Below are positions 45,126 through 53,492 of a stretch of DNA of 55,636 bases, piece after piece. The stretch is from Candidatus Mediterraneibacter excrementigallinarum. Its GTDB lineage: Bacteria > Bacillota > Clostridia > Lachnospirales > Lachnospiraceae. A model generated the notes under the pieces. That model did no database searches and was not told where the DNA came from. It worked only from the letters and a program-made list of their open reading frames with translations. Location of the stretch: NCBI GenBank assembly GCA_019120075.1, contig DWVT01000201.1:1-55636 (forward strand), read 5' to 3'. A program made the translations under genes and the position numbers. Numbering within the stretch: position 1 is the first letter of the stretch; each line of letters starts with the position of its first letter.

Positions 45126-46319
45126 CTAAATTAGTGCATAGATTTTTGCAACTTCTCCTGTATTCGAATAACAGGTAGATGCACAGTTGTCTATAAGTTT
45201 TTTCCTTTTTCTATCATCTTGTATCAGATCAATTATTCCCTTAACGCACCCTTCATTATCCATTGGAACAATCACTCCGTCATATCCATCTTTCAATTGG
45301 CTTGAAGACGTAGAAAATCTTGTGATTACAACCGGTTTTTGAAGTGTCTGTGCTTCATGTACAGTTACAGAATTCCCTTCATAACGACTTGGCTGAACAT
45401 AAATATCACATGCTGATATATAGGGATACGGATTATTTTTTCTTCCTAATATAAATACATTGTTCTGCATACCCGTATCACATATTTTCTGACGAATGAG
45501 ATTTTCATCTCCGCCATAACCAATTAAATACCAATTTATTTTTATTCCTTTATTAACAATTATCCTGCAAATTTCGGGTATATTATCAAAATTTTTAGCA
45601 TAACAAAAACGTCCAATAGAAAGCAGCCGAACTGTTCCATTATCAGGCATTTCTTGTTTTGCATCAAACTCCTGTGCCTGCTTTTTTATACATTTCTCTG
45701 GCAATACATTTTCAATCTCTACTATTTTACACGTCAATTGGGGAAATATTGTTAAAAAATTACGGGTTACAGAATCTGAAATCGAAATAATATTATCATA
45801 TTTATTCCACATCTTATATTCTGATTCGACATCTATATTTACTTTAGAATAATCTGTATGGATCCACGCTATTTTTTTCTTTGCATTAACACGTTCTGCG
45901 ACAAAATAATGTGGAGTCAAAAAGCTTATTGCCAGGTCATAATATTGATTATTTATTTGCGGCATGCCCCATAGAGTATATTTATGACTATATTCAAGCT
46001 CCACTTGATTCTCTTCTGGCAAGCCCAATTGCTTTATCCGCCATTTTGCTTTAACTTTCGCTATAGTACGCCCTATTAAAACGTTAATTTTCTTTTTTTT
46101 CAGCACAGTTTTTATCGGTACAGCTAAACACGCATACTCTGGAATCTCTGAAAGTAAATGTACTTGTGGCGGAATCAAGTCAATCCATTCCCCACTATGC
46201 CGCATTAAAAACAAGTCTACATCATAGCTTTGATAATCAATATTCTCAAGAACCCCTAGTAAGGCACGCTCAGCTCCTCCAATTTCCATAGCATGCGCAA
46301 AAATAAAAATTCTTTTCAT
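45126..46319 (-). CDS. glycosyltransferase family 4
   Basis: A 397-residue GT-B enzyme. The N-terminal FAHAMEIGGAERALLGVLE is the glycine-rich start of retaining GT4 transferases. The C-terminal domain has LLSIGRFCYAKNFDNIPEI and the E-x7-E motif region YVQPSRYEGNSVTVHEAQTLQ. It overlaps the preceding gene by four bases. The product linkage is unknown. Confidence 0.9.
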   Translation of the reverse strand: MKRIFIFAHAMEIGGAERALLGVLENIDYQSYDVDLFLMRHSGEWIDLIPPQVHLLSEIPEYACLAVPIKTVLKKKKINVLIGRTIAKVKAKWRIKQLGLPEENQVELEYSHKYTLWGMPQINNQYYDLAISFLTPHYFVAERVNAKKKIAWIHTDYSKVNIDVESEYKMWNKYDNIISISDSVTRNFLTIFPQLTCKIVEIENVLPEKCIKKQAQEFDAKQEMPDNGTVRLLSIGRFCYAKNFDNIPEICRIIVNKGIKINWYLIGYGGDENLIRQKICDTGMQNNVFILGRKNNPYPYISACDIYVQPSRYEGNSVTVHEAQTLQKPVVITRFSTSSSQLKDGYDGVIVPMDNEGCVKGIIDLIQDDRKRKKLIDNCASTCYSNTGEVAKIYALI

Positions 46320-47020
46320 TGCTTCCCTTTCAAGCTGCTAAAACACTTAACTCCAAATATTCTGTGTAAAGGTCGCATAAGATTACTTCGTAAAATAACC
46401 AATTTGCTATGCGGACTTTTTAGATACCAGTGTATTGAGTATGTATTATGTGTTATTTTTAATCTTCCGGTCGGATCATCATATGGATTAAAATAGTCTT
46501 GTGGATAAATAACAGCGTCCTGTAAATCCTGCAGCTCTCCATCAGATATCATTCCGCTTTTAATCAATGCCTGTGTATTAAGAGTTGGACAGCCTATTAC
46601 TCCATGCTTTCCATCAAGTAATTGATCATACTCTTCTAACATAGCCTCGACAATTTGATTTCCTGCTTCTGCACCAAATCCCAATCCCGTATTTACGTAT
46701 TCTGCAGTCTCAAAGCCGAAAAAAGCATGATTATTCAATAAGTCATCCAGAGGTCTTACAATTTCAACATCCACGTCAAAATATACTCCCCCTTCTCGTA
46801 AAACAATCTGTAAACGAGCATAATCGCTTAAAAAGGCAAATTTCTTGCTATTATAAGTAAAGGCTGTATATGGATTTTGATAAACATTGTAATTGTCTTC
46901 ATTCCACTCTATGATTTCATAATCTGGGCAATATTTTTTCCAACTTTCTATACACCTTACAGCTTTTTCCGGTAATTTTTTTCGTCCGAACCAACAATAA
47001 TGAATTTTTTTTGGTATCAT
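46316..47020 (-). CDS. GT32-like glycosyltransferase (DxD sugar-binding family)
   Basis: A 234-residue protein of the capsular glycosyltransferase group related to GT32/OCH1. It begins IPKKIHYCWFGRKKLPE and has EWNEDNYNVYQ, and YARLQIVLREGGVYFDVDVEIVRPLDDLL with the DxD motif. The ATG at 47020 is chosen because GGAG lies seven bases upstream; an earlier start in frame has no site. It overlaps the GT4 gene by four bases. Confidence 0.88.
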   Translation of the reverse strand: MIPKKIHYCWFGRKKLPEKAVRCIESWKKYCPDYEIIEWNEDNYNVYQNPYTAFTYNSKKFAFLSDYARLQIVLREGGVYFDVDVEIVRPLDDLLNNHAFFGFETAEYVNTGLGFGAEAGNQIVEAMLEEYDQLLDGKHGVIGCPTLNTQALIKSGMISDGELQDLQDAVIYPQDYFNPYDDPTGRLKITHNTYSIHWYLKSPHSKLVILRSNLMRPLHRIFGVKCFSSLKGKQ

Positions 47021-47037
47021 TTTTCTGCTCCTAGCAC

Positions 47038-47925
47038 TCAATCACAGCTTCGAGATTTTTTCTTTGTATAAATTGATAATACCTTCCCAAAAGGCAATGC
47101 AAGCAGCACCATAAGCCTTTTGGGCGCTTCTCGGATGTAATGCTCATCCCCTGCAATTATACTTTCCGATACATAGTGTATACAGTCAATCCAGAGACGT
47201 CTGGTAGTCGTTGGATATTCCATACAAACTTTCCTCCAAAAAGCAAAACCTCTTGGATTTTTCAAATATTGCTTCCACATAGTTGCACTTGAACCATCTT
47301 CCTGGTATTCAACATTACAAATAACATCGTTTAGAACTGCCAATTTATAATCCTGGTCGATCAAACGGTATTTGTATGCAAGCGCAACATATTTTTCTCC
47401 GGGAAATACGGGATAAGGCGGATATTTTTTTATCACATCTGTTCTGTATATAAGCTTTTTATCTCCAGCTCCGCCTGACGCATAATACCCTCCCAGAGTG
47501 GTCTCGGACATTCCTTCAATAAATCCTTTCCCAATTATTTCTCCGGCAAAATCAGCATTCAAAGCAATTAATCCGGCAAAATTCTTTCCACGGACCTTTT
47601 CCCATGCTGACCGTATTTTTCTCACAGCCCCAGGAGCCATTTTATCATCTGAGTCAATACAGACATTTAATTCCGTATCGATATTTTCATACGCAGTATT
47701 ATGAGCCGTGTGCATTCCGCCGTTTTCTTTATAGATATATCGAATCTCAAACCCGTTATCTCTGTCCTTCCAGCTTTTTACTAATTCCGCTGTATTATCA
47801 CTGGAACCGTCGTCTATGATCAGCCAGACAAAATCTTTGCAGTCTTGATCACATAAACTCTCATATGTACGTGGCAGAGTATTGGCCCGATTATATGCAG
47901 GTGTAAAAACTGTTAATAACTCCAT
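47038..47925 (-). CDS. glycosyltransferase family 2
   Basis: A 295-residue GT2 enzyme: LLTVFTPAYNRANTLPRTYESL, LIIDDGSSDNTAELVKSW, NGGMHTAHN and NVCIDSDDKMAPGAV. It belongs to the subgroup often found as a single-domain enzyme in exopolysaccharide loci. It lies six bases after the GT4 gene upstream. Donor unknown. Confidence 0.9.
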   Translation of the reverse strand: MELLTVFTPAYNRANTLPRTYESLCDQDCKDFVWLIIDDGSSDNTAELVKSWKDRDNGFEIRYIYKENGGMHTAHNTAYENIDTELNVCIDSDDKMAPGAVRKIRSAWEKVRGKNFAGLIALNADFAGEIIGKGFIEGMSETTLGGYYASGGAGDKKLIYRTDVIKKYPPYPVFPGEKYVALAYKYRLIDQDYKLAVLNDVICNVEYQEDGSSATMWKQYLKNPRGFAFWRKVCMEYPTTTRRLWIDCIHYVSESIIAGDEHYIREAPKRLMVLLALPFGKVLSIYTKKKSRSCD

Positions 47926-47931
47926 TTCACA

Positions 47932-49029
47932 CTATCCTTCTATCTTATCTAAATAGAATTTTTCCAACTTTTGAGCCTCTATAGTAATGTCATATCCTGA
48001 TTTTTTTATCTCACAAGTGTGGTCTTCCCGAGGAAGATTTGCCTGTGAGAGAATATGCTTCGCCCAATCCACAGCCGGATCAGACAGATTCATAACAGTC
48101 ACCAGACCTTTCGTTACAATACATTCTTTCGGCACTTTATCCGAAATCACACAGTGCAGCCCGGAGGCCTGTGCTTCGATCATTGTGACCGGGAGCCCTT
48201 CATAAAATGAGGGAAACACAAATATGTCCATAGCTCGCATTATTTCATTCACATTTTGGCGATTCCCGGCAAGTATTACATTTTCCTCTAATCCAGATTT
48301 TTGTATTCCGGTCTTTACAGAAGCCATCTCATCTCCGTCTCCCACAAGGAGCAGTTTAGCTTCAGGCTTGTCTTTTATAATTTCTTTCATGATTTCCAAT
48401 AGAAATAAATGATTCTTCTGCTTTCTGAACCCTCCAACATGTCCTATAACCAATTCGTTTGTAATTCCAAATTCTTTTCTGATCTGAACTGCAGAGTCTT
48501 TATTATAGGAATAGCAGTTAATATCGATTGCATTAGCGATCAGCTGATATGGTTTACTTCCAAACATCCAGTCTCCCGCCTTTTTACTACATGACAGAAA
48601 ATCCGTTGCAAATTGGGGGATCTGTTTCATATAATGCTTTTTTATAATAAACCTTAAGTTTTTATCCTGACTGCTGTTATGGCTATGTGCAATTCTGACA
48701 GGTACTCCACATTTATCAGCACATTGCAAAGCAACAGAACTCAAACAATCCTGGTGAACATGAACAATTTTATATTCCGGATGTTCCTCCAAAAATCCCT
48801 TTAGCCTTCTGCGATAAGACAGACTCCACGGAATTAATCTGGGAAAATGAAAAATCCTTCCCCCAAGCGATTGGATTTCATCATCATAGTCTGCTTTAAA
48901 ATCGCGATGGACTAAAAAGTCAAACTGCACTTTTGCCCGGTCAATATGCCGATAATAGTTCATCAGCATAGTCTCCAAACCTCCGCGTCCCATATATGTT
49001 ACAATCTGAAGTACTCTGATCGGCTCCAT
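47932..49029 (-). CDS. glycosyltransferase family 4 (EpsF-like)
   Basis: A 365-residue GT4 enzyme beginning VLQIVTYMGRGGLETMLMNYYRHIDR, with IVHVHQDCLSSVALQCADKCGVPVRIAHSHN, VIGHVGGFRKQKNHLFLLEI and IFVFPSFYEGLPVTMIEAQASGL (E-x7-E region). The N-terminus is typical of EpsF-type transferases of Firmicute exopolysaccharide loci. GAGG lies seven bases before the ATG. Confidence 0.9.
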   Translation of the reverse strand: MEPIRVLQIVTYMGRGGLETMLMNYYRHIDRAKVQFDFLVHRDFKADYDDEIQSLGGRIFHFPRLIPWSLSYRRRLKGFLEEHPEYKIVHVHQDCLSSVALQCADKCGVPVRIAHSHNSSQDKNLRFIIKKHYMKQIPQFATDFLSCSKKAGDWMFGSKPYQLIANAIDINCYSYNKDSAVQIRKEFGITNELVIGHVGGFRKQKNHLFLLEIMKEIIKDKPEAKLLLVGDGDEMASVKTGIQKSGLEENVILAGNRQNVNEIMRAMDIFVFPSFYEGLPVTMIEAQASGLHCVISDKVPKECIVTKGLVTVMNLSDPAVDWAKHILSQANLPREDHTCEIKKSGYDITIEAQKLEKFYLDKIEG

Positions 49030-49040
49030 TCTATTACCTC

Positions 49041-50147
49041 TTAAATCATTCCCATAGTATACACGCTATACATATAAAATCCTATATATGCAACGATCAT
49101 CGTGCTATAGATAAGCTGCGCAGATCGTTTCGTAAACATATTCTTTATTAACCACGGCAATAAAATATATCCGTACAGCGAAAAATAGATCGGAAGCCTC
49201 CCGATAAAAATTCCACTTGTAAACATCGATATTACATAAAGTCCAGCAGATGCAATAGACATATTCGTACATATGTTAATAATCGGATCATCTTCCTGGC
49301 GAATATATTTAATTCCAATCAGTGATAAGATTGCCGGAACACTGTAAACCAGCACCCTCAGTATATTCGTCCCATCATCCTGCCAGCTTTCCCAGTCGGA
49401 CACAACATTCTGGTACTGTGTCTCCGCCAACATCGTATCCAGTATATCTGTAAAACGGTCTGCAAATAATACCGCAACAACAACTGCAGCAATAAAAACC
49501 AGTGTCTTCGCATTCCAAGCCTTTCCTTGAACGATAAACACAAAGGGAATTACCAATAATGCACTCTGATGAAATAAGGATGCAATCAATATCAATATGA
49601 TTGCCTTCACATATTTCTTCTCCAAAATCCAAGGAAAGCAGGCTACTGTAATTGTCACCGCCACAAACTGCCGCATCCCGTTAAAGATCCATGATATATA
49701 GTCCGTCGAGGCAATAAAAAGGAAAAAGCTGACTGCAAATGACGTCGAATATTTTCTGTATATCTTGAACAGTAAAAAACACTGTATCACAGCCACAATG
49801 ATAAAATAAACTGCTTGTCTGTTTCCTATAATGCATTTAATCACAGCGGACACAAAGTAAAAACCCTGATCTTTATTTACTCCCGCAATATAACTTCTAA
49901 TCCTGCCGAAAGACGAAGGCATATCTCCATATGCCTGTATGTACGTCACTGTATCTCCGATATTTCCTCTGTATCCAGCCCACACCACCAGAGGTGCTAC
50001 CGCCACAACGGCAAAAAGCGGAGTCACCCTCCGCACTCTTTCACCATTCACAAGTTCCGTTCTATATATCCATTCCGGAGCCAGCACCGTGAGCAGCGCC
50101 AGAACTCCCACCCATATTAATATCAGGATATAACCGTTTGAAAGCAT
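49041..50147 (-). CDS. EpsG-family polysaccharide polymerase (Wzy-like)
   Basis: A 368-residue, roughly 10-helix membrane protein of the EpsG family, thought to polymerise lipid-linked repeat units outside the membrane. The loop segment WAGYRGNIGDTVTYIQAY, followed by NKDQGFYFVSAVIKCIIGN and FNGMRQFVAVTI, matches this family. AGGAG lies close to the ATG. It lies between two GT4 genes. Confidence 0.88.
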   Translation of the reverse strand: MLSNGYILILIWVGVLALLTVLAPEWIYRTELVNGERVRRVTPLFAVVAVAPLVVWAGYRGNIGDTVTYIQAYGDMPSSFGRIRSYIAGVNKDQGFYFVSAVIKCIIGNRQAVYFIIVAVIQCFLLFKIYRKYSTSFAVSFFLFIASTDYISWIFNGMRQFVAVTITVACFPWILEKKYVKAIILILIASLFHQSALLVIPFVFIVQGKAWNAKTLVFIAAVVVAVLFADRFTDILDTMLAETQYQNVVSDWESWQDDGTNILRVLVYSVPAILSLIGIKYIRQEDDPIINICTNMSIASAGLYVISMFTSGIFIGRLPIYFSLYGYILLPWLIKNMFTKRSAQLIYSTMIVAYIGFYMYSVYTMGMI

Positions 50148-50157
50148 ATTTCTTCTC

Positions 50158-51294
50158 CTATCTCCGGCTTATGATCCCCACCGTCTGCTCAACAACTTTC
50201 TCCTTGTCAAACATCTCTTCCATGCGCTTTCTTGCGCATCTTCCCATCTCTTCCAGCTCGTCCACGCTCTTATCCGCCATCAGCTTCATTTTCTCATAAA
50301 GCAAATCTGCATTCTTCACTTCACAGAGATATCCGCTCTTTCCATCTTCCACCGCCTCCCGGCAACCCGGGATGTCGCTGGTGATAACTGGTCGTCCCAT
50401 CGCAGATGCCTCCAACAGGACATTGCTCATCCCCTCATGGTAAGATGGAAGTACAACGCAGTCCGCAGCTTCAAAGTAAGGTCTAGTCTCTTTCTGAAAT
50501 CCATAGAAGACTGCAATTCCGTCTTTTTCCAGACCTGCTATTGTATCTTTATACTCTTCTTCGAAAAAGCCAACGATATCCAGAATGACCCTCTCGCCGT
50601 ATTCTGCGTGAAGCCGCCGCATTGCTGTGAAAAGCTCATCTACGCCTTTCTCTTTCATGATCCTGCCCAGATAGAGAAAATGGAACTCTCTGACGTTCCG
50701 GCTGCTGCCTGACTGAGCATCTCCAGCCTTATTCTCCCATTTTGGATGATGTTTATAAGCGTAGTGTTCCAAGTTTACCCCCGCCCCATTCAGGACAACG
50801 ACCTTGTCCTGATCTACAAGCCGTCTGTTGAGAAATTCCTGTGCATTCACCTGATTCTCAAAAAATACAGCCCTGACTTTGCGAAAAGCAGTCCTGTAGA
50901 GAAATCCTGCGAACTGCGCAAGCCCTTTTTTCTGAAAAGCAGTTCCAAGCCCCTGGACATTTGCGTAGTAAGGAATTCTCTTTATCGTACAGACAAACCC
51001 GGCGTAGACGTTCGGTTTAATCGAATAGGTGATCACTTTATCCGGTTTTTCGTCCGAAATTATTTTATAATAAAACTGCAGTAATTTAAAGTCTGTAACA
51101 GGATTTATTCCTCTTCGGTCAAGTTGCGTCTCTATACATTTGCATCCCATTTCCATAAAGTCTTCTTCATGTCCCACAAAGGGCATACTCAGGATCACTT
51201 CATTGTCTTTAAGAAGGGTCCTGATCAGTTCCGTTCTGAACTGGTACAGCATGTAGGAATGATTCGTTATGATCATGATTTTCTTCTTTTTCAT
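50158..51294 (-). CDS. glycosyltransferase family 4 (PglA/WbpX-like)
   Basis: A 378-residue GT4 enzyme starting at KKKKIMIITNHSYMLYQFRTEL, with SYSIKPNVYAGFVC typed as TYSIKPN, FLYLGRIMKEKGVDELF and CVVLPSYHEGMSNVLLEASAMGRPV. This group commonly adds the second sugar to the lipid-linked primer, which fits its place next to the priming transferase. The ATG at 51294 is chosen on homology. The frame is open for 27 further codons upstream, and the gene start lies 86 bases inside the priming transferase gene. Confidence 0.88.
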   Translation of the reverse strand: MKKKKIMIITNHSYMLYQFRTELIRTLLKDNEVILSMPFVGHEEDFMEMGCKCIETQLDRRGINPVTDFKLLQFYYKIISDEKPDKVITYSIKPNVYAGFVCTIKRIPYYANVQGLGTAFQKKGLAQFAGFLYRTAFRKVRAVFFENQVNAQEFLNRRLVDQDKVVVLNGAGVNLEHYAYKHHPKWENKAGDAQSGSSRNVREFHFLYLGRIMKEKGVDELFTAMRRLHAEYGERVILDIVGFFEEEYKDTIAGLEKDGIAVFYGFQKETRPYFEAADCVVLPSYHEGMSNVLLEASAMGRPVITSDIPGCREAVEDGKSGYLCEVKNADLLYEKMKLMADKSVDELEEMGRCARKRMEEMFDKEKVVEQTVGIISRR

Positions 51295-51967
51295 CCAGAG
51301 TTCCGGTCCCCCCTTCCACAACACCTTCTTTTCGAAATACAACGCCAACTGTCCGGAACAGACAGTAGATATCAATCAGCGGCCCCACATTCTGGGTATA
51401 GATTCCATCATATCTCGCTTTTACATCGATGGGAAGTTCATCTCTTCCCATAACCTGCGCAAGCCCGGTAATTCCCGGACGAAGGAAATTTGCGCCGTAT
51501 TTATCTCTCTCCGCCATCAAGTCTTCCTGATTGTACAATGCCGGTCTCGGACCAATCAGGTTCATATCCCCCCGTAACACATTAAAAAGCTGCGGCAGTT
51601 CATCCAAAGACGCCTTTCTCATAACACGTCCTGCCTTTGTAATAAATACATGAGGATCTTTCAGCATATGTGTAGGTATGTCTTTCGGCGTATCAGTATA
51701 CATAGTACGGAACTTATAGATCGGAAAATACCTATATGTACCATCCGGCTTTGACCTTGCCACCCTTTTCTGAACAAAGATCACCGGAAAACCGCTGTCC
51801 GCAACGATCCAGATACACAGCACCAGAAATACCGGTGAAAGGATCACGCTCCCCAGAAAGGCACATATAAAACTGAATATCCGCTGAGCCTTTATATATA
51901 TTTTCTGGAACAACGTGAATTGAGGATAATAAAGTTTTTCATCTTGTTTTACTTTTTGCTTTTTCAT
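51209..51967 (-). CDS. priming sugar-phosphate transferase (undecaprenyl-phosphate)
   Basis: A 252-residue monotopic phosphoglycosyltransferase that links the first sugar phosphate to undecaprenyl phosphate. It has one N-terminal membrane segment (about 30-55), then the catalytic core: FVQKRVARSKPDG, YKFRTMYTD, the DELPQLFNVLRGDMNLIGPRPAL signature and RPGITGLAQVMGRDELP. The family part ends at GVVEGGTG; the last ~30 residues (HDHN-containing) are read through the start of the next gene in another frame, an unusually long overlap. GGAG lies seven bases before the ATG, and an intrinsic-terminator hairpin sits 55 bases upstream. Confidence 0.92.
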   Translation of the reverse strand: MKKQKVKQDEKLYYPQFTLFQKIYIKAQRIFSFICAFLGSVILSPVFLVLCIWIVADSGFPVIFVQKRVARSKPDGTYRYFPIYKFRTMYTDTPKDIPTHMLKDPHVFITKAGRVMRKASLDELPQLFNVLRGDMNLIGPRPALYNQEDLMAERDKYGANFLRPGITGLAQVMGRDELPIDVKARYDGIYTQNVGPLIDIYCLFRTVGVVFRKEGVVEGGTGTLDEKEENHDHNESFLHAVPVQNGTDQDPS

Positions 51968-51985
51968 AATTCAACTCCACTCTCT

Positions 51986-52087
51986 TTACCCTGTTTCCTC
52001 AGTCCAAAAGCCACAATAACCAAAAAAGAGCTGTCTATTTAATGACAGCTCCTCTGTTTCGGCAGAATTTATGTACATCACCGTCAT
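51986..52087 (-). CDS. possible leader peptide overlapping the leader terminator
   Basis: A 33-codon frame starting MTVMYINSAETEELSL runs straight through the leader terminator (52022-52051) and ends 18 bases before the priming transferase ATG. The ribosome site is weak. If translated, ribosomes would block hairpin formation. There is no family and no obvious regulatory codon run, so it is speculative. Confidence 0.25.
   Translation of the reverse strand: MTVMYINSAETEELSLNRQLFFGYCGFWTEETG
52022..52051 (-). terminator. leader terminator (candidate attenuator) of the polysaccharide operon
   Basis: Perfect 8-bp stem GAGCTGTC/GACAGCTC followed on the minus strand by TTTTTT. It lies about 100 bases after the probable transcription start and 55 bases before the priming transferase ATG, so it should stop transcription unless antiterminated. 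Confidence 0.82.
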
Positions 52088-52126
52088 AATAATCACTCTG
52101 TTTCTTAAAATTATTATAATTATGAC
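52083..52126 (-). promoter_or_regulatory. leader hairpin upstream of the attenuator
   Basis: An 11-bp inverted repeat with one mismatch (GTCATAATTAT with ATTATTATGAC, minus strand) lies between the promoter and the leader terminator. It is a candidate for an RNA site read by an antitermination factor. Confidence 0.45.
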
Positions 52127-52148
52127 TTACCTTTCAGCACGCTTAATT

Positions 52149-52157
52149 ATTATAACA
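52149..52157 (-). promoter_or_regulatory. promoter of the polysaccharide biosynthesis operon (extended -10)
   Basis: TGTTATAAT on the minus strand is a perfect extended -10. No good -35 is seen at the expected distance, which is acceptable for this promoter class. It would produce the leader RNA described here. Confidence 0.55.
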
Positions 52158-52390
52158 CACTCTGATTCTAACGTATGCTAAAATTTAATATTTCCTTAAT
52201 TTTTTGGTATTTTTTACCATTTTTTATTTGGAATTACTACTTTTTTCTCCATATTTTTATTAATTAGATTCCAAAAGCTGTCATATTACAACCTATTGTA
52301 GCTCACAATCCGCCCCACAAACAAGATATAGTAAAGAATTATCAGATATTACCAATTTTCGTCCTTCTATTATCCAAAAACATTTTCTAT

Positions 52391-52433
52391 ACAAAAAAGC
52401 CCTAAGAGCACTCGTTTTCCGACACTCTTAGGG
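52391..52433 (-). terminator. terminator after the LCP gene
   Basis: Perfect 9-bp stem CCCTAAGAG/CTCTTAGGG (52400-52408 with 52425-52433) followed on the minus strand by C and six T. It divides the kinase/LCP genes from the biosynthesis genes. Confidence 0.9.
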
Positions 52434-52463
52434 TCTCTCCTCCGCCGACATCACATAAACCTA

Positions 52464-53435
52464 TCAGTACAGCAGCTCCTGTATATATTCTTTATTTGCT
52501 TCCAGATCAAACTCAATGACGGACATACCGTCATATGTTCCGAATTCATATGTTCCATCCTGCGGCACCGCTGCCTGCTGTGTCCGGAGGTGCTCAATGC
52601 TTAACACATCCATCGCAATGTCATACAGCTCTGTAACACTCATATTAGTTGACACCTCACCCATACAGTAGGTAATCAGCGACATGATCGCCTGTGGATC
52701 TCTGTTTTGTCTGACTTTGTTGTAAATACCGTACAATACGCTTCTCTGTCGCCTGGTCCTCCCAAAATCATTATCAAGACTTCGATTTCGTGCATGCGCA
52801 AGCGCCTGCGAACCGGTAAGAGTGACATCTCCCGCCTGAATATCCGGCATTCCGTTCTCCCGGTAATATTCGGCCTCCTCCTCTGTGAGCGTCACCTGGA
52901 TCCCGCCGAGTTCATCGATGATCCCTACCAGATTTTCAAAATTGATGATGATATAGTCCTGTATATCCAGATCAAACTGTTCATTGATCGTATTGATCGT
53001 AAGTCCCACTCCGCCATAGGCAAAGGTGTGCCCCAGCTTGCTCTGACCGTATCCCTCGATCTCTACAAGAGAATCACGAAGGAATGAGATCACTGTAGCC
53101 TTTTCTTCCGCCTTATTAAAGGACACCAGCATCATTGTATCCGAACGTCCCATTTCTGCATTCGGGTCGCGAGAGTCAGATCCCACCAGAAGCACATTCA
53201 CCACATCATCATCCTTCTGGTCTTCCCGCGCGATCTGCACCTGATCGGACGTCGGATCCACATCATCCGGATCCACAATACCGATACTGTTGTGATATAT
53301 TCCCCATACCAGCGCTCCGATCACCCATGCAATAATCAGAAAACAGACCAAAAAGACTGCGATCACCGCGGAGGCTACCTTATGTCTTTTGATCCAGTTT
53401 CCCGGACTTTTCTTTTTTTTCTTATGTTTTCCCAT
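52464..53435 (-). CDS. LytR-CpsA-Psr (LCP) family cell-wall polymer ligase
   Basis: A 323-residue protein with a short basic cytoplasmic N-terminus, one membrane helix (about 22-45) and an extracellular LCP domain. It attaches lipid-linked polysaccharide to peptidoglycan. Family residues are seen in NVLLVGSDSRD, GRSDTMMLVS, ISFLRDSLVEIEG, KLGHTFAYGG, and HARNRSLDNDFGRTRRQRSVL, whose Arg and Asp residues bind the pyrophosphate head. The ATG at 53435 has AGGAGG eight bases upstream. It lies 57 bases after the Wzz-kinase gene and is followed by a strong terminator. Confidence 0.94.
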   Translation of the reverse strand: MGKHKKKKKSPGNWIKRHKVASAVIAVFLVCFLIIAWVIGALVWGIYHNSIGIVDPDDVDPTSDQVQIAREDQKDDDVVNVLLVGSDSRDPNAEMGRSDTMMLVSFNKAEEKATVISFLRDSLVEIEGYGQSKLGHTFAYGGVGLTINTINEQFDLDIQDYIIINFENLVGIIDELGGIQVTLTEEEAEYYRENGMPDIQAGDVTLTGSQALAHARNRSLDNDFGRTRRQRSVLYGIYNKVRQNRDPQAIMSLITYCMGEVSTNMSVTELYDIAMDVLSIEHLRTQQAAVPQDGTYEFGTYDGMSVIEFDLEANKEYIQELLY

Positions 53436-53492
53436 CTTCAACCCCTCCTGCTTCTGGTGACGTTATTCTTTGATCAGAGCAGTCCGACCGCA

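Larger units (their letters stand above)
51968..52390. other. leader and promoter region of the polysaccharide biosynthesis operon
   Basis: An AT-rich gap of nearly 500 bases (to 52463) between the LCP gene terminator and the priming transferase. It holds an extended -10 promoter, an upstream hairpin, a leader terminator and a small frame, listed separately. From about 52160 to 52390 it is mostly A/T runs without a recognisable gene. Confidence 0.7.
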
